Part shown: positions 55,352 through 64,000 of the stretch, piece after piece
How positions within the stretch are numbered: the first letter of the stretch is position 1
Layout: each line of letters starts with the position of its first letter
From: Arcobacter ellisii
GTDB lineage: Bacteria; Campylobacterota; Campylobacteria; Campylobacterales; Arcobacteraceae
Length of the DNA: 64,000 nucleotides
Assembly: GCF_003544915.1 (NCBI RefSeq)
Contig: NZ_CP032097.1
Span: forward strand, 1,922,001 to 1,986,000
Reading direction: 5' to 3'
Program-made: the position numbers and the translations under genes
Notes under the pieces: model-generated
Told to the model about the DNA's origin: nothing
The model's database searches: none
What the model saw: the letters and a program-made list of their open reading frames with translations, nothing else

Positions 55352-58300
55352 GTTTTGCCTTTAAATTATTTATTAATTCTACATAACTATTCATCAAATA
55401 ATCAACTTTTTCAATATCAAAAGCCTCAATATTTTTTAATAACTCATTTGAATAATCTTTTAATATATAAATATCTTTTTCTATTGATAAACTATTTAAT
55501 TTTTGTGCAAACTCTTCAATCAAAGAAAAATCCCCACCATCTTTGATATTTAACCACTCTTCTTTTAACTGATTTTCTAGTTTTAAAATCACAAACTTCA
55601 GTTTTTCAAAATCTAAAATTTCATTTTTATCTTTTTCTTTTATATTTTTATCTAAGAAATAATATTTTAGATGTTTGCCTAATTCTTCTATCAAATCATC
55701 TAAAATAACTGGTTTTCTTAAATATCCATCAAATCCATATTTTTCTACTTTTTCTAAATCTTTTCCCATTACAGATGCTGTTAATGCAATCAAAGGAATA
55801 TTTTTTAATCTTTCATCATTTTTCATTATAGTTGCAGCTTCATATCCATCCATTACAGGCATTCTTAAATCCATAAGTATTAAATCAACATTTACATTTT
55901 TTAATTTTTCTAAAGCCTCTTGACCATTTTGAGCCATTATTAAATTTATATCAAAATCTTTTAAACTTGCTTGAACTAATTTTCTATTCTCTTCAACATC
56001 ATCCACAACTAAAATTTGTGATTTTTCAAAAACTATATTTGAAGGAGATAGTTTACTACTTACAATCTCCTCTTCCATAGAACTAACTGGAATATCTTTT
56101 AATATCACTTTAAAAACTGAACCTCTATTTTTTTGACTTGAAACACTTATTTCTCCATTCATCATCTGAACAAGTTTTGCACAAATTGCAAGTCCCAAAC
56201 CAGTTCCTCCATATTTTGCCACATCATGATTTGAAGATTGTTCAAAGGCATTAAAAATTGATTCTAAATTTTTTTCATCTATTCCTATTCCACTATCTTC
56301 AACACTAAAAATTAAGTCTATTTTACTTTTGATATTATCTTTATAAACATTTTCAACTTTTACTTTTATTTGACCTTTTTCTGTAAATTTAATCGCATTT
56401 CCAATTAGATTAAATAAAATTTGTCTTATTCTTACTCCATCAATTATTATATATTTTGGAATTGTTTTATCAATATCTAAAATAAAAGTTATATTTTTAC
56501 TTATAATTTTAGAATGAAAAATCGACTCTATTTCTAAAAATAAATTTGTTGGATTTAAAGATTCATTTTTAATTTCAAGCTTTCCAGCCTCTATTTTTGA
56601 TAAATCTAAAATATCATTTATAATTCTCAATAAAGAATTTCCGCCCTTTTTTATAGAACTTAAATACTCTTTATGTAAAGGATTTGTTATCTCTTTATCC
56701 AATATTTCAGTAAATCCAATAACTGAATTCATTGGTGTTCTTATTTCATGGCTCATATTTGCTAAAAATTCACTTTTTTGTTTTGCAATATTTTCAGCTA
56801 CTTCTTTTGCTTTTTCTAACTCTTCATTTAAGGCTTTTATATGAGTTTTTTCTTCTTCTAACTCTTTTTGCACCTTCTCTTTTTCATTTATCTCTCTTTG
56901 TAACTTTCTATTCCAATAAAATATAAGTCCAAAAATCACTACAAAAACAGCTAATATCTTCCAAATTAATTCATAATCAATATTTTTGCCATTATCGATT
57001 TTTATCCATTTTCTATATATTTCATCTTTTCTATCTTGCGGAATATGTTTTAATATTTTATTCATTATTGAAACTAATATAGGAGAATTTTTGTCAATCC
57101 CAAATCTATACTCTGTGTTATATCCAGTAATTCCAACAATTTTTAAATTACTTAAACTATATACCTTACTATAATAATCAAAAGTAGGAATATCCAAAAC
57201 AAAATAATCAATCATTCCACTAGATAAGGCTTTTAAACCCTCTGGAATATCTTTAAAAGTTCCAAATATTTCTAAGTCAGGATTATCTCTTTTTATCATT
57301 TCGGTTATAAAATTTCCCTCTATCAAACCTAATGCTTTTTTTCCCATATTTTCAATATCTTTTATTGAACTTATATATCTTTCATTATTATCTTTTCCGA
57401 TAATTACGATTTGTGAAGAGAAATATTTTGAGCTAAAATCAACTATTTTTGACATTTTAGGAGTAATAGTTACTGCATCAAGAATTTTTATTTTTTCATC
57501 TTTTAGTAAATTAACTGACTCTTCCCAACTATTTGTATTTATATGTTGAAAATTTATTCCACTAACTTCTTTTAATAAATTCAACATATCAGGAATTATT
57601 CCCACATATTTACCATCTTCATAAAAAGAGAAAGGTGGCCATTTTGGGTCACCAGCTAGATAAATTACTGGATTTTGTTTTATCCACTCAAGTTCTTCTT
57701 GTGAAAAATTTATAAGTTGTTCTTTTGTATTCTCTTCAAATATCCATTTTCTATTGATTTTATTTCTTTCTTCTTCACTTATATTGTCAAAAACTTTTTC
57801 AAAAATATTAAATAAAATATCTTTTTCTTTTAAAACTGCAACAGATAATTTAGCACTTTGAAAATCAGATTTCATTTTTATTTCTAAATTTGTTAATAAA
57901 TCTTTTTCTATAAAATATGTAGCAACAGCCAAATTACCCAAATAAAAATCTGCTTTTCCATAAGAAACTGCTTTAAAGGCCTCTTCATTTGATTTGACAA
58001 AATAAAATTTTATATTAGGAAATTGTCTAGCTAAATCTTCGTGAATATAATTATTTTTCTGAACAGCAACTGTATAATTTTTTATTTCACTAAAACTATT
58101 TAGTTTTAAATCTTTTTGTCCAATAACAACAACTTCAACATCTAAGTATGGTTTTGTAAAATTTAAGTATTTTTCTCTATCAGTAGTTTTTGCAGCACAA
58201 GCCAATAAATCAAGCTCTTTATTTTTTATTTTTTCTAAAACATTTACCCATGCATCAGAATAAATATCAAATTTTAAACCTGTATATTTTGAAACTATAT

Positions 58301-58505
58301 TCAAATATTCAGAAGAGATACCTTGATGTTGTCCTGTAATATCTATGTAATCAAAAGGAGGCCAATTGGCATCAATACCAACTTTTATTTTAGGATTGTT
58401 CTTTATCCAGTCTAACTCTTCTTTTGTAAATATTAAATTATTATTTTTTTCAACATTAGAGAAAAGCACGGAAACAAAGAGAAGTAAAAAAGTTATATAT
58501 TTCAT
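55335..58505 (-). CDS. Hybrid sensor kinase with two periplasmic solute-binding domains
   Basis: 1056 residues: signal or anchor (1-17), two type-3 solute-binding domains (about 28-258 and 269-502), transmembrane helix at 513-531, coiled coil, phospho-acceptor His586 in NMSHEIRTP, ATPase domain with GGTGLGLAI near 766, and a receiver with phospho-acceptor Asp879 and Lys931. The last 100 residues form a helical tail where an Hpt domain might be, but no HxxKG motif is present. This is a BvgS/EvgS-like layout. Ligand unknown; amino acids are the usual guess. Confidence 0.93.
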   Translation of the reverse strand: MKYITFLLLFVSVLFSNVEKNNNLIFTKEELDWIKNNPKIKVGIDANWPPFDYIDITGQHQGISSEYLNIVSKYTGLKFDIYSDAWVNVLEKIKNKELDLLACAAKTTDREKYLNFTKPYLDVEVVVIGQKDLKLNSFSEIKNYTVAVQKNNYIHEDLARQFPNIKFYFVKSNEEAFKAVSYGKADFYLGNLAVATYFIEKDLLTNLEIKMKSDFQSAKLSVAVLKEKDILFNIFEKVFDNISEEERNKINRKWIFEENTKEQLINFSQEELEWIKQNPVIYLAGDPKWPPFSFYEDGKYVGIIPDMLNLLKEVSGINFQHINTNSWEESVNLLKDEKIKILDAVTITPKMSKIVDFSSKYFSSQIVIIGKDNNERYISSIKDIENMGKKALGLIEGNFITEMIKRDNPDLEIFGTFKDIPEGLKALSSGMIDYFVLDIPTFDYYSKVYSLSNLKIVGITGYNTEYRFGIDKNSPILVSIMNKILKHIPQDRKDEIYRKWIKIDNGKNIDYELIWKILAVFVVIFGLIFYWNRKLQREINEKEKVQKELEEEKTHIKALNEELEKAKEVAENIAKQKSEFLANMSHEIRTPMNSVIGFTEILDKEITNPLHKEYLSSIKKGGNSLLRIINDILDLSKIEAGKLEIKNESLNPTNLFLEIESIFHSKIISKNITFILDIDKTIPKYIIIDGVRIRQILFNLIGNAIKFTEKGQIKVKVENVYKDNIKSKIDLIFSVEDSGIGIDEKNLESIFNAFEQSSNHDVAKYGGTGLGLAICAKLVQMMNGEISVSSQKNRGSVFKVILKDIPVSSMEEEIVSSKLSPSNIVFEKSQILVVDDVEENRKLVQASLKDFDINLIMAQNGQEALEKLKNVNVDLILMDLRMPVMDGYEAATIMKNDERLKNIPLIALTASVMGKDLEKVEKYGFDGYLRKPVILDDLIEELGKHLKYYFLDKNIKEKDKNEILDFEKLKFVILKLENQLKEEWLNIKDGGDFSLIEEFAQKLNSLSIEKDIYILKDYSNELLKNIEAFDIEKVDYLMNSYVELINNLKAKLGNGK

Positions 58506-58562
58506 TTTAAGCCTTTTTTAAAAGTTAAAATAAAATATTATAACATAAAAAAATATTTTTTC

Positions 58563-59177
58563 TTAAAGAACCTTAAACTCCTGTTCTAGGATAACTTTAT
58601 CGTTAAAAAGTAGCTTCCCAAGAAAAATATCACCTTTTTTAAATGCCCCTACTCCCTTTGGAGTTCCACTCATTAGAATATCTTTATCTTCAAAACTTAA
58701 AAATGTTTTTGCCTCTTTTATAATATCCAAGGGTTTATTTATCATCAAAGAGTAATCAGCTTTTTGTTTTAATTCTCCATTTATATAAAGTTCAATTCCT
58801 AACTTTGAAATATCATCATTAAATTTTATAAATTTTGAAAAAACAGCTGAACCATCAAATGCTTTTGCTCTTTCCCAAGGAAGACCTTTTTCTTTTAATT
58901 TACTTTGCACTTCTCTTAATGTTAAATCTAAACCAAATCCAACACCACTGATTTTATCATCTTCAATCAAAAAAGAGATTTCAGCTTCATAATGACAAGA
59001 GTTTTGATTTTGTGGGAAATTTAATTTATCCGAAATTGCAGAATTTGGTTTTATAAAAAACACCATATCTTCAGGAACTTCATTATTAAGTTCAGCTATA
59101 TGGTCCATATAATTTCTTCCAATACATACTACTTTTGAAGGGGTTATTTCAATATCTTCTAAAAAAATTTTATTCAT
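58563..59177 (-). CDS. Fumarylacetoacetate hydrolase family protein
   Basis: 204 residues of the FAH superfamily: CIGRNYMDHIAELNNEVPEDM at the start (cited in part), the metal ligands in HYEAEISFLIEDD, and MSGTPKGVGAFKKGD near the C-terminus. Family members act on acylpyruvates, oxaloacetate or similar compounds. No aromatic-degradation genes are nearby. A close homologue of YcgM-type acylpyruvase is plausible. Confidence 0.88.
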   Translation of the reverse strand: MNKIFLEDIEITPSKVVCIGRNYMDHIAELNNEVPEDMVFFIKPNSAISDKLNFPQNQNSCHYEAEISFLIEDDKISGVGFGLDLTLREVQSKLKEKGLPWERAKAFDGSAVFSKFIKFNDDISKLGIELYINGELKQKADYSLMINKPLDIIKEAKTFLSFEDKDILMSGTPKGVGAFKKGDIFLGKLLFNDKVILEQEFKVL

Positions 59178-59201
59178 TTTTTACCTTTAAAAAATTTATT
59201 A

Positions 59202-59222
59202 TATAATCTTGCGAAGATTATA
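59202..59222. promoter_or_regulatory. Palindrome with back-to-back -10 boxes
   Basis: TATAATCTT GCG AAGATTATA is a perfect 9-bp inverted repeat. Its plus-strand TATAAT lies 31 nt before the DsrE-like ATG, and its minus-strand TATAAT lies 39 nt before the FAH-family ATG. The two start points would fall inside the same palindrome. Confidence 0.55.
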
Positions 59223-59238
59223 ACTAAAGGCTTTTTAA

Positions 59239-59580
59239 ATGAAAGATAATTTATTAATTGTTTGGACAAATGGTGATATTGAAGTTGCTAATAAATTTCC
59301 ATTACTTTATTCTTCTGTAATTTTAGATAGAGGATATTGGAAAACAGCACATCTTATGCTTTGGGGACCATCAATAAAACTTGCAAAAGAAAACAAACAA
59401 ATTCAAGAACAACTTTTAAAAATACAAAATACAGGTGTAAAAATGAGTGCTTGTATTGTTTGTGTAGAAGATTATGAGGCAACTTCTATATTAAATGAAT
59501 TAAATATAGAAATCACTCACACCGGAGAGCTTTTAACTAAAGCTTTAAAAGATGAAACTTATTCTGTTATGACTATTTAA
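59239..59580 (+). CDS. DsrE family protein
   Basis: 113 residues with the DsrE/DsrF-like fold pattern: NLLIVWTNGDIEVANK at the start, MLWGPSIKLAKEN in the middle and MSACIVCVEDYEAT with two cysteines. Such proteins often carry sulfur or lie near redox genes. Its stop overlaps that of the converging Nudix gene by 4 nt. Confidence 0.8.
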   Translation: MKDNLLIVWTNGDIEVANKFPLLYSSVILDRGYWKTAHLMLWGPSIKLAKENKQIQEQLLKIQNTGVKMSACIVCVEDYEATSILNELNIEITHTGELLTKALKDETYSVMTI

Positions 59581-60233
59581 TACTTTTCAATAACATCTTT
59601 TATTAAAACAGAAGTAATTCCCCAAATTACTTCTCCTTCATATTCATAAACCCAAATTTTATGTTTTTTATTTCCCCAAGGTTTTTTATAAGTATCAGGA
59701 AGTCCTAACTCTTCAACGGGAAAAAACACCTCTTTATTTCCATTTTCGTCTATTTTATATGGTTGAATTTCATGGGCTAAAGTGTACTCTTTTGGTTCAT
59801 GTTCTTTAAAAAAAGATATAGGAATAACTATAGTTTTTTCAACTTCATTATGGTCTATTTTCATATTTTTATAAGCTTTTTTCTTAACTCTTGCTACAAA
59901 AGATTCAATAACAGCACCAATTGGAGCTACATAAGTATCAAGCTGTCCTAAAACTTTTATATCTTTTTTAGGAATTCCTAACTCTTCAAAAGTCTCTCTT
60001 AAAGCTGTATCTTTAAAGTCTTTATCAACTCCTTCTTCAAAACCACCACCAGGAAAACAAATATCTCCACCTTGTCTTATATGAGCAGCTCTTTTTTGAA
60101 ATAAAAGATGATATTCTCCTTTTATTTTTACAAGCGGTATTAAAACAGCACTATTAAAAAATCTATGTCGTCCTAAAACATTTGGGTGTTTTGGTAAATT
60201 TGATACTAATTTTTTTAAATTATCTTTTTTCAT
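59577..60233 (-). CDS. Nudix hydrolase, CoA pyrophosphatase-like
   Basis: 218 residues with the complete Nudix box GGGFEEG.....ALRETFEELG, preceded by LLFQKRAAHIRQGGDICFP, the extra motif shared by the NudL/CoAse (UPF0035) group. It likely hydrolyses CoA or another nucleoside diphosphate derivative. It begins 2 nt after bioA, so the two are co-transcribed. Confidence 0.88.
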   Translation of the reverse strand: MKKDNLKKLVSNLPKHPNVLGRHRFFNSAVLIPLVKIKGEYHLLFQKRAAHIRQGGDICFPGGGFEEGVDKDFKDTALRETFEELGIPKKDIKVLGQLDTYVAPIGAVIESFVARVKKKAYKNMKIDHNEVEKTIVIPISFFKEHEPKEYTLAHEIQPYKIDENGNKEVFFPVEELGLPDTYKKPWGNKKHKIWVYEYEGEVIWGITSVLIKDVIEKY

Positions 60234-60235
60234 TT

Positions 60236-61501
60236 TTATTTCTTTATTGATTTTATTGCATCAATCATTGTTCTTATTATTTTTATCAAATCTTTTTCTT
60301 CTATGGTGTATGCAACAATTGAATAAACAAGTTTTCCAAATGGTCTTATCCAAACTCCATTTTTTACACAATAATCTTGAACTTGTTGTGCATAACAATC
60401 ATCTTTTAACTCAATAATTCCAATTGCTCCAATATTTCTTACATCTTTTACTAAATCAATATTTTTTGCATTTTCTAGCTCTTTTGTAAAAATCTTTTCA
60501 ATTTTTTTCACATTATTTTGCCAATTACTTTCAAGTAATAAATTTATACTTGCATTTGCCACACTACAAGCCAAAGGATTTGCCATAAATGTCGGTCCAT
60601 GCATTAACACACCAATTTCGCTATTTGAAATAGTATCACTCACATTTTTAGATGTAATCATAGCAGCCATAGTCATATAACCACCAGTTAAACCTTTTCC
60701 AACAGTTATAATATCAGGTTTTATATCTGCCCACTCACAAGCAAACATTTTTCCCGTATGTCCAAAACCCGTAGCTATTTCATCTGCAATTAATAAAATA
60801 TCGTATTTACTACAAAGTTCTCTTGCTTTTTTTAGATATAAAGGATTATAAATTCTCATTCCACCAGCTCCTTGAACTATTGGCTCAAGGATAAATCCAG
60901 CTATCTCTTTATGATGTTTTTCAAAATTTTCTTCTAAATCTCTAATTGATTCTAAACAATCACTTTCAAATCCTAAAGCTGGTGCTTTTGTAAAAATGTG
61001 TTCACTTAAATATGAACCATAAATACTATGCATAGAATTTTGTGGATCACATACACTCATAGCCCCCAAAGTATCACCATGATAAGCATTTTGCAAAGCT
61101 AAAAACTTATATTTTTTTAAACCCTTTGCTTTTTGATAAAGTATTGATGTTTTTAATGCAACTTCAACTGATACAGAACCACTATCACATAAAAAAACAG
61201 AATTAAGTCCAGTTAATTCAACTAATTTTTTACTCAAAAGTGAAGCTTGTTCATGAGCTAAACCACCAAACATAATATGTGGCATAATCTCAACTTGCTT
61301 TTTTAAGGCTTCATTTAATTTTGGATGATTATAACCATGAATTGCACTCCACCAAGAACTCATTCCATCGATTAATTCTTCATTTGTTTCTAAAAAAATT
61401 GTGGTTTTATCTGTCTTTTTTACTGGAAGAATTTTTGTTTTTGAAGGCAGGGCATTATAAGGATGCCAAACGTGAGATTTATCTATATCTAACCAATTCA
61501 A
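60236..61501 (-). CDS. bioA: Adenosylmethionine-8-amino-7-oxononanoate aminotransferase
   Basis: Biotin synthesis step from KAPA to DAPA, using SAM as amino donor and PLP. 421 residues with WHPYNALP at the N-terminus, GMSSWWSAIHGYNHP, the PLP region LIADEIATGFGHTGKMF and the Schiff-base lysine in VGKGLTGGYM. Length and motifs fit BioA. The other bio genes are not here, while birA is elsewhere in the window. A minus-strand TATAAT lies at 61530-61535. Confidence 0.95.
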   Translation of the reverse strand: MNWLDIDKSHVWHPYNALPSKTKILPVKKTDKTTIFLETNEELIDGMSSWWSAIHGYNHPKLNEALKKQVEIMPHIMFGGLAHEQASLLSKKLVELTGLNSVFLCDSGSVSVEVALKTSILYQKAKGLKKYKFLALQNAYHGDTLGAMSVCDPQNSMHSIYGSYLSEHIFTKAPALGFESDCLESIRDLEENFEKHHKEIAGFILEPIVQGAGGMRIYNPLYLKKARELCSKYDILLIADEIATGFGHTGKMFACEWADIKPDIITVGKGLTGGYMTMAAMITSKNVSDTISNSEIGVLMHGPTFMANPLACSVANASINLLLESNWQNNVKKIEKIFTKELENAKNIDLVKDVRNIGAIGIIELKDDCYAQQVQDYCVKNGVWIRPFGKLVYSIVAYTIEEKDLIKIIRTMIDAIKSIKK

Positions 61502-61529
61502 ATAGTTTTCCTATATTTTAATTAGTCAG

Positions 61530-61535
61530 ATTATA
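61530..61535 (-). promoter_or_regulatory. TATAAT box for bioA
   Basis: Perfect -10 hexamer on the minus strand, 28 nt before the bioA ATG, with ATAGGAAAA as part of the leader. Confidence 0.5.
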
Positions 61536-61565
61536 TCTAAAGAAAATTACAAAAATAATAAACTC

Positions 61566-64000
61566 CTAATAAACACTATTTATTACAATTAAAAGTAAAG
61601 TTCCTTTATATTTTTTATTTTCATATTCAAATTCAGTATTTGAAATATCAATGTATCCATCCATATGTTTATTGATTATCTCTTGACACATATAAAGCCC
61701 AATACCCGTTCCTTGATGTTGGTGTTTTGTCGTAAAATAAGGTTCAAAAACTTTTTCTATAATTGAAGGTTCTATCCCTCCTGCATTATCTTTTACTCTA
61801 ATTACAGCTTTTCCATTCTCTTTAGTTATATCAATAAAAATCAATCTTTCTTCATCTTCTATTGATAATAAAGCATCTTTTGAGTTGTTTAAAATATTAA
61901 TTAATACTTGAATAAGTTCTGTTTCATAACCACAAATTTTTATATTTTGAATATTATCTATGATTTTTATTCTATTTTCTATAAAATTTGCACTTAACAA
62001 ATCTAAAGTTTTTTTACAACATTTCTCTAAATAAAAATCTTCTTTATCTTTTTGAGGTTTGAAAAAATATCTAAAATCATCAATTGTATTTGATAAATAT
62101 TTTGAAGTATTTAGTATAGAATCAAGTGTTTTATAAAAAAACTCATCATCTAAATCATTCATCTCTTTTTTCAACTTCATCCCACTTGCATTTGTTGTGA
62201 TTAAAGATAAAGGTTGTCTCCATTGATGGGCAATATTTTCTATCATCTGTCCCATTGAAACCATTTTTTGTTGCTGAGATAAAAGCCTATCTTTTTTTAA
62301 ATTTTCTTCTACTTCTTTTTTTATTCTATCTTCAAGTTGAAGATTTATTTCTGTTAGTTTTTTTGTTTTTTCATCAACAGCCTTTTGTAACTGTAAATTC
62401 AATTTTTTTAAAAGTTTTTGTCTATATAAAATTGCTATAAAAATAAACATCAAACCTAAAGAAATTTTCCAAATAATAGAATAATCAAACTCTTTTTTAT
62501 GTTTAGTAAAAATCCATTTATTAAGCATCTCATTTTTAACTAAATCATCAATACTCAAAACAGCTTTTTGTAATATTCCATATAAAATATTATCATCATG
62601 GTTTACAGCAATTGCGATATCCATACTTTCATCTAATTTTGCAGAAATAGAAATTTTACTTAAATACTTAGTTTGAATTTTATACCATGAAGTTGAAATT
62701 GCATCAACATGACCAAAAGTTTCCCCATCCAAAATCTTTTTTATTCCTTCATCAATATTTTTTACAGGAATAAATTCTATATCTTTATACTTTTTTTCTA
62801 ACTCATTAATAATTGCATAATTTTCAATAACTGATATTTTTTTCTTTTTTAAAGAACTTAAATTATTTATAAAAGAGGTATCACTTTTTGTTAATAAAAC
62901 CAAAGGAATGTTTAAATATGGTTTTGTAAAACTTAAATATTCTTCCCTATCTTTTGTCCAAACAGCCGAAGATAAAATATCACATTTTTTACTTTTTGCT
63001 GATTCTAAAGACTCATGCCAACTTGATGTTTGAACTAATCTAATTGGCTTTTTTATTCTCTCTTCTATTAAAGAGATAAAATCAGCAACAAATCCTACAA
63101 ATTTTTCATCTTTTATATCACTATATGGCATTGCATTTGGTACAACACACATAGTTATAATATCCCTTTGTTCTAAATATTTTTTTTCAGAATCTGAAAA
63201 TGTTAGATTTCTTAAGTTATTTAGGTCAAAAACAAATTTGTTTAAATCTACAGGTTTTTGAATCAATCCCATAAGATTATATAAATCATAAATTCTTTGA
63301 ATTTTATCTTTTTTAATTTCTCCTAAATTTGCTGTATTAAAATAAGATAACTTTCTTAACTCTTTTGCTTCATAAATAAGTTCATTTTTCTTTAAATTTT
63401 GAGTGTTGTATTTTTCAATAATCAAATTTGCACTCTCTTCAATATTTGAGTAGGCATACTCCCAACCTTTTAAAGAGGCTTTTTTGAATAATAATACAGT
63501 GTTTAAATCATTATTAATTAAATTTTCACTTGTATATAACATATCACTATACATATCAAATCCAAATTTTTTTGGATCAAATACATTATACTCTATACCT
63601 TTTTTTTGAAGTTCATATGGTGCTTTTGAAATATATGCAGAAATTACATCTGTATTTTTATTTATTAAATCATTTATATTATGAGTATGTTTTAAAAATT
63701 TTAAATTTTCTAACTTAACTTTATTTGATACAATCATAGCTTTTAATGAAACTTCACTTGCATCATCAATTGTAGTCATTATTTTTTTATTTGAAAAATC
63801 TTCAATATTATGTATTTCTGATTCTTTTGTACTTATCAGAATTAAGGGTGTTGCTTGAAAAAGTGCATATAAAGCAACTATATTTCTATCTTTTGTTCGC
63901 TCTAATATTAAAGTTTCTCTTCCAACTGCAAAATCAACTTTTCCATCACTTACTTCTTTTGGAATATCTACACCAAAAGAGAATGGAATAATTTCCACAT
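61566..64000 (-). CDS. Sensor histidine kinase with two solute-binding domains, 5' end cut by window
   Basis: The frame is open to the right edge of the window, so the N-terminus is missing; an internal GTG at 63998 is unlikely to be the start. The visible part has an NMT1/SsuA-like binding domain (to about residue 250, with KGWEYAYSNIEESANLI), a type-3 solute-binding domain (about 272-500), a transmembrane helix (508-526), a coiled coil, H-box AHQWRQPLS with His591 and an ATPase domain with DNAGGIEP and GTGIGLYM. No receiver. The ligand is unknown. Confidence 0.9.
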   Translation of the reverse strand, partial: VEIIPFSFGVDIPKEVSDGKVDFAVGRETLILERTKDRNIVALYALFQATPLILISTKESEIHNIEDFSNKKIMTTIDDASEVSLKAMIVSNKVKLENLKFLKHTHNINDLINKNTDVISAYISKAPYELQKKGIEYNVFDPKKFGFDMYSDMLYTSENLINNDLNTVLLFKKASLKGWEYAYSNIEESANLIIEKYNTQNLKKNELIYEAKELRKLSYFNTANLGEIKKDKIQRIYDLYNLMGLIQKPVDLNKFVFDLNNLRNLTFSDSEKKYLEQRDIITMCVVPNAMPYSDIKDEKFVGFVADFISLIEERIKKPIRLVQTSSWHESLESAKSKKCDILSSAVWTKDREEYLSFTKPYLNIPLVLLTKSDTSFINNLSSLKKKKISVIENYAIINELEKKYKDIEFIPVKNIDEGIKKILDGETFGHVDAISTSWYKIQTKYLSKISISAKLDESMDIAIAVNHDDNILYGILQKAVLSIDDLVKNEMLNKWIFTKHKKEFDYSIIWKISLGLMFIFIAILYRQKLLKKLNLQLQKAVDEKTKKLTEINLQLEDRIKKEVEENLKKDRLLSQQQKMVSMGQMIENIAHQWRQPLSLITTNASGMKLKKEMNDLDDEFFYKTLDSILNTSKYLSNTIDDFRYFFKPQKDKEDFYLEKCCKKTLDLLSANFIENRIKIIDNIQNIKICGYETELIQVLINILNNSKDALLSIEDEERLIFIDITKENGKAVIRVKDNAGGIEPSIIEKVFEPYFTTKHQHQGTGIGLYMCQEIINKHMDGYIDISNTEFEYENKKYKGTLLLIVINSVY

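Noticed and set aside
63996-63998. GTG as the start of the right-edge histidine kinase
   Set aside because: The frame remains open to the window edge and the first binding domain is already in progress, so the true start lies outside.

Overview
The window is a gene-dense, AT-rich stretch of chromosome from a member of the Campylobacterota, most likely the Arcobacter/Aliarcobacter group. Three things point there: the gene order around obgE-proB-fmt-birA-parA-parB-atp-exbBD-tolB-pal-slyD-fabD-mtn, the abundance of histidine kinases with the HQWRQP-type H-box, and the AT-rich codon use. I see no rRNA, tRNA, CRISPR array, insertion sequence, prophage or integron. The species call is inference.

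Layout. (1) 1-4090: a CobN-like chelatase with a signal peptide, running off the left edge, behind a clear cobalamin riboswitch and a 45-codon small ORF. (2) 4163-11050: manganese pyrophosphatase, then an amino-acid block read leftward: AGCS symporter, histidine kinase, response regulator, aspartate ammonia-lyase, a one-domain asparaginase and a LUD protein. (3) 11183-15059: mtn, fabD, slyD, cpoB-like and pal. (4) 15208-15723: a ferritin-like gene on the opposite strand, sitting between pal and tolB. (5) 15752-24446: tolB, tolA/tonB-like, tolR, tolQ, then atpC-D-G-A-H-F-F' in one leftward run. (6) 24560-33620: parB, parA, birA, an AEC transporter (+), fmt, proB, obgE, rpmA, rplU, ridA, dnaG. 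(7) 33708-37331 (+): LapB-like protein, rnc, aroC, an M15 peptidase. (8) 37405-44918: htpX, 5'-nucleotidase, sixA (+), a secreted hypothetical, then mnmE-jag-yidC-yidD-rnpA-rpmH, the classic rpmH cluster. (9) 44984-50875: clpB with a heat-shock operator region, then a Cache histidine kinase coupled to a periplasmic binding protein. (10) 50961-53779: rnhB, thiamine-binding-like protein, small hypothetical, msrA, cspA, msrB. (11) 53794-58505: a phosphorelay-like cluster of one large hybrid kinase, one receiver-only protein and one receiver fused to a kinase-like module lacking its phospho-histidine. (12) 58563-64000: FAH-family hydrolase, DsrE-like protein, Nudix hydrolase, bioA and a 5'-truncated double-binding-domain histidine kinase.

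Most of the window is core housekeeping: energy, envelope integrity, translation, chromosome partition. The accessory interest lies in the sensory genes (three HQWRQP kinases, one hybrid kinase, one apparent pseudokinase), the riboswitch-controlled exported CobN, the clpB promoter that carries both HspR-type (HAIR) and HrcA-type (CIRCE) sites, and rnpA, which has no usable start codon other than ATT.
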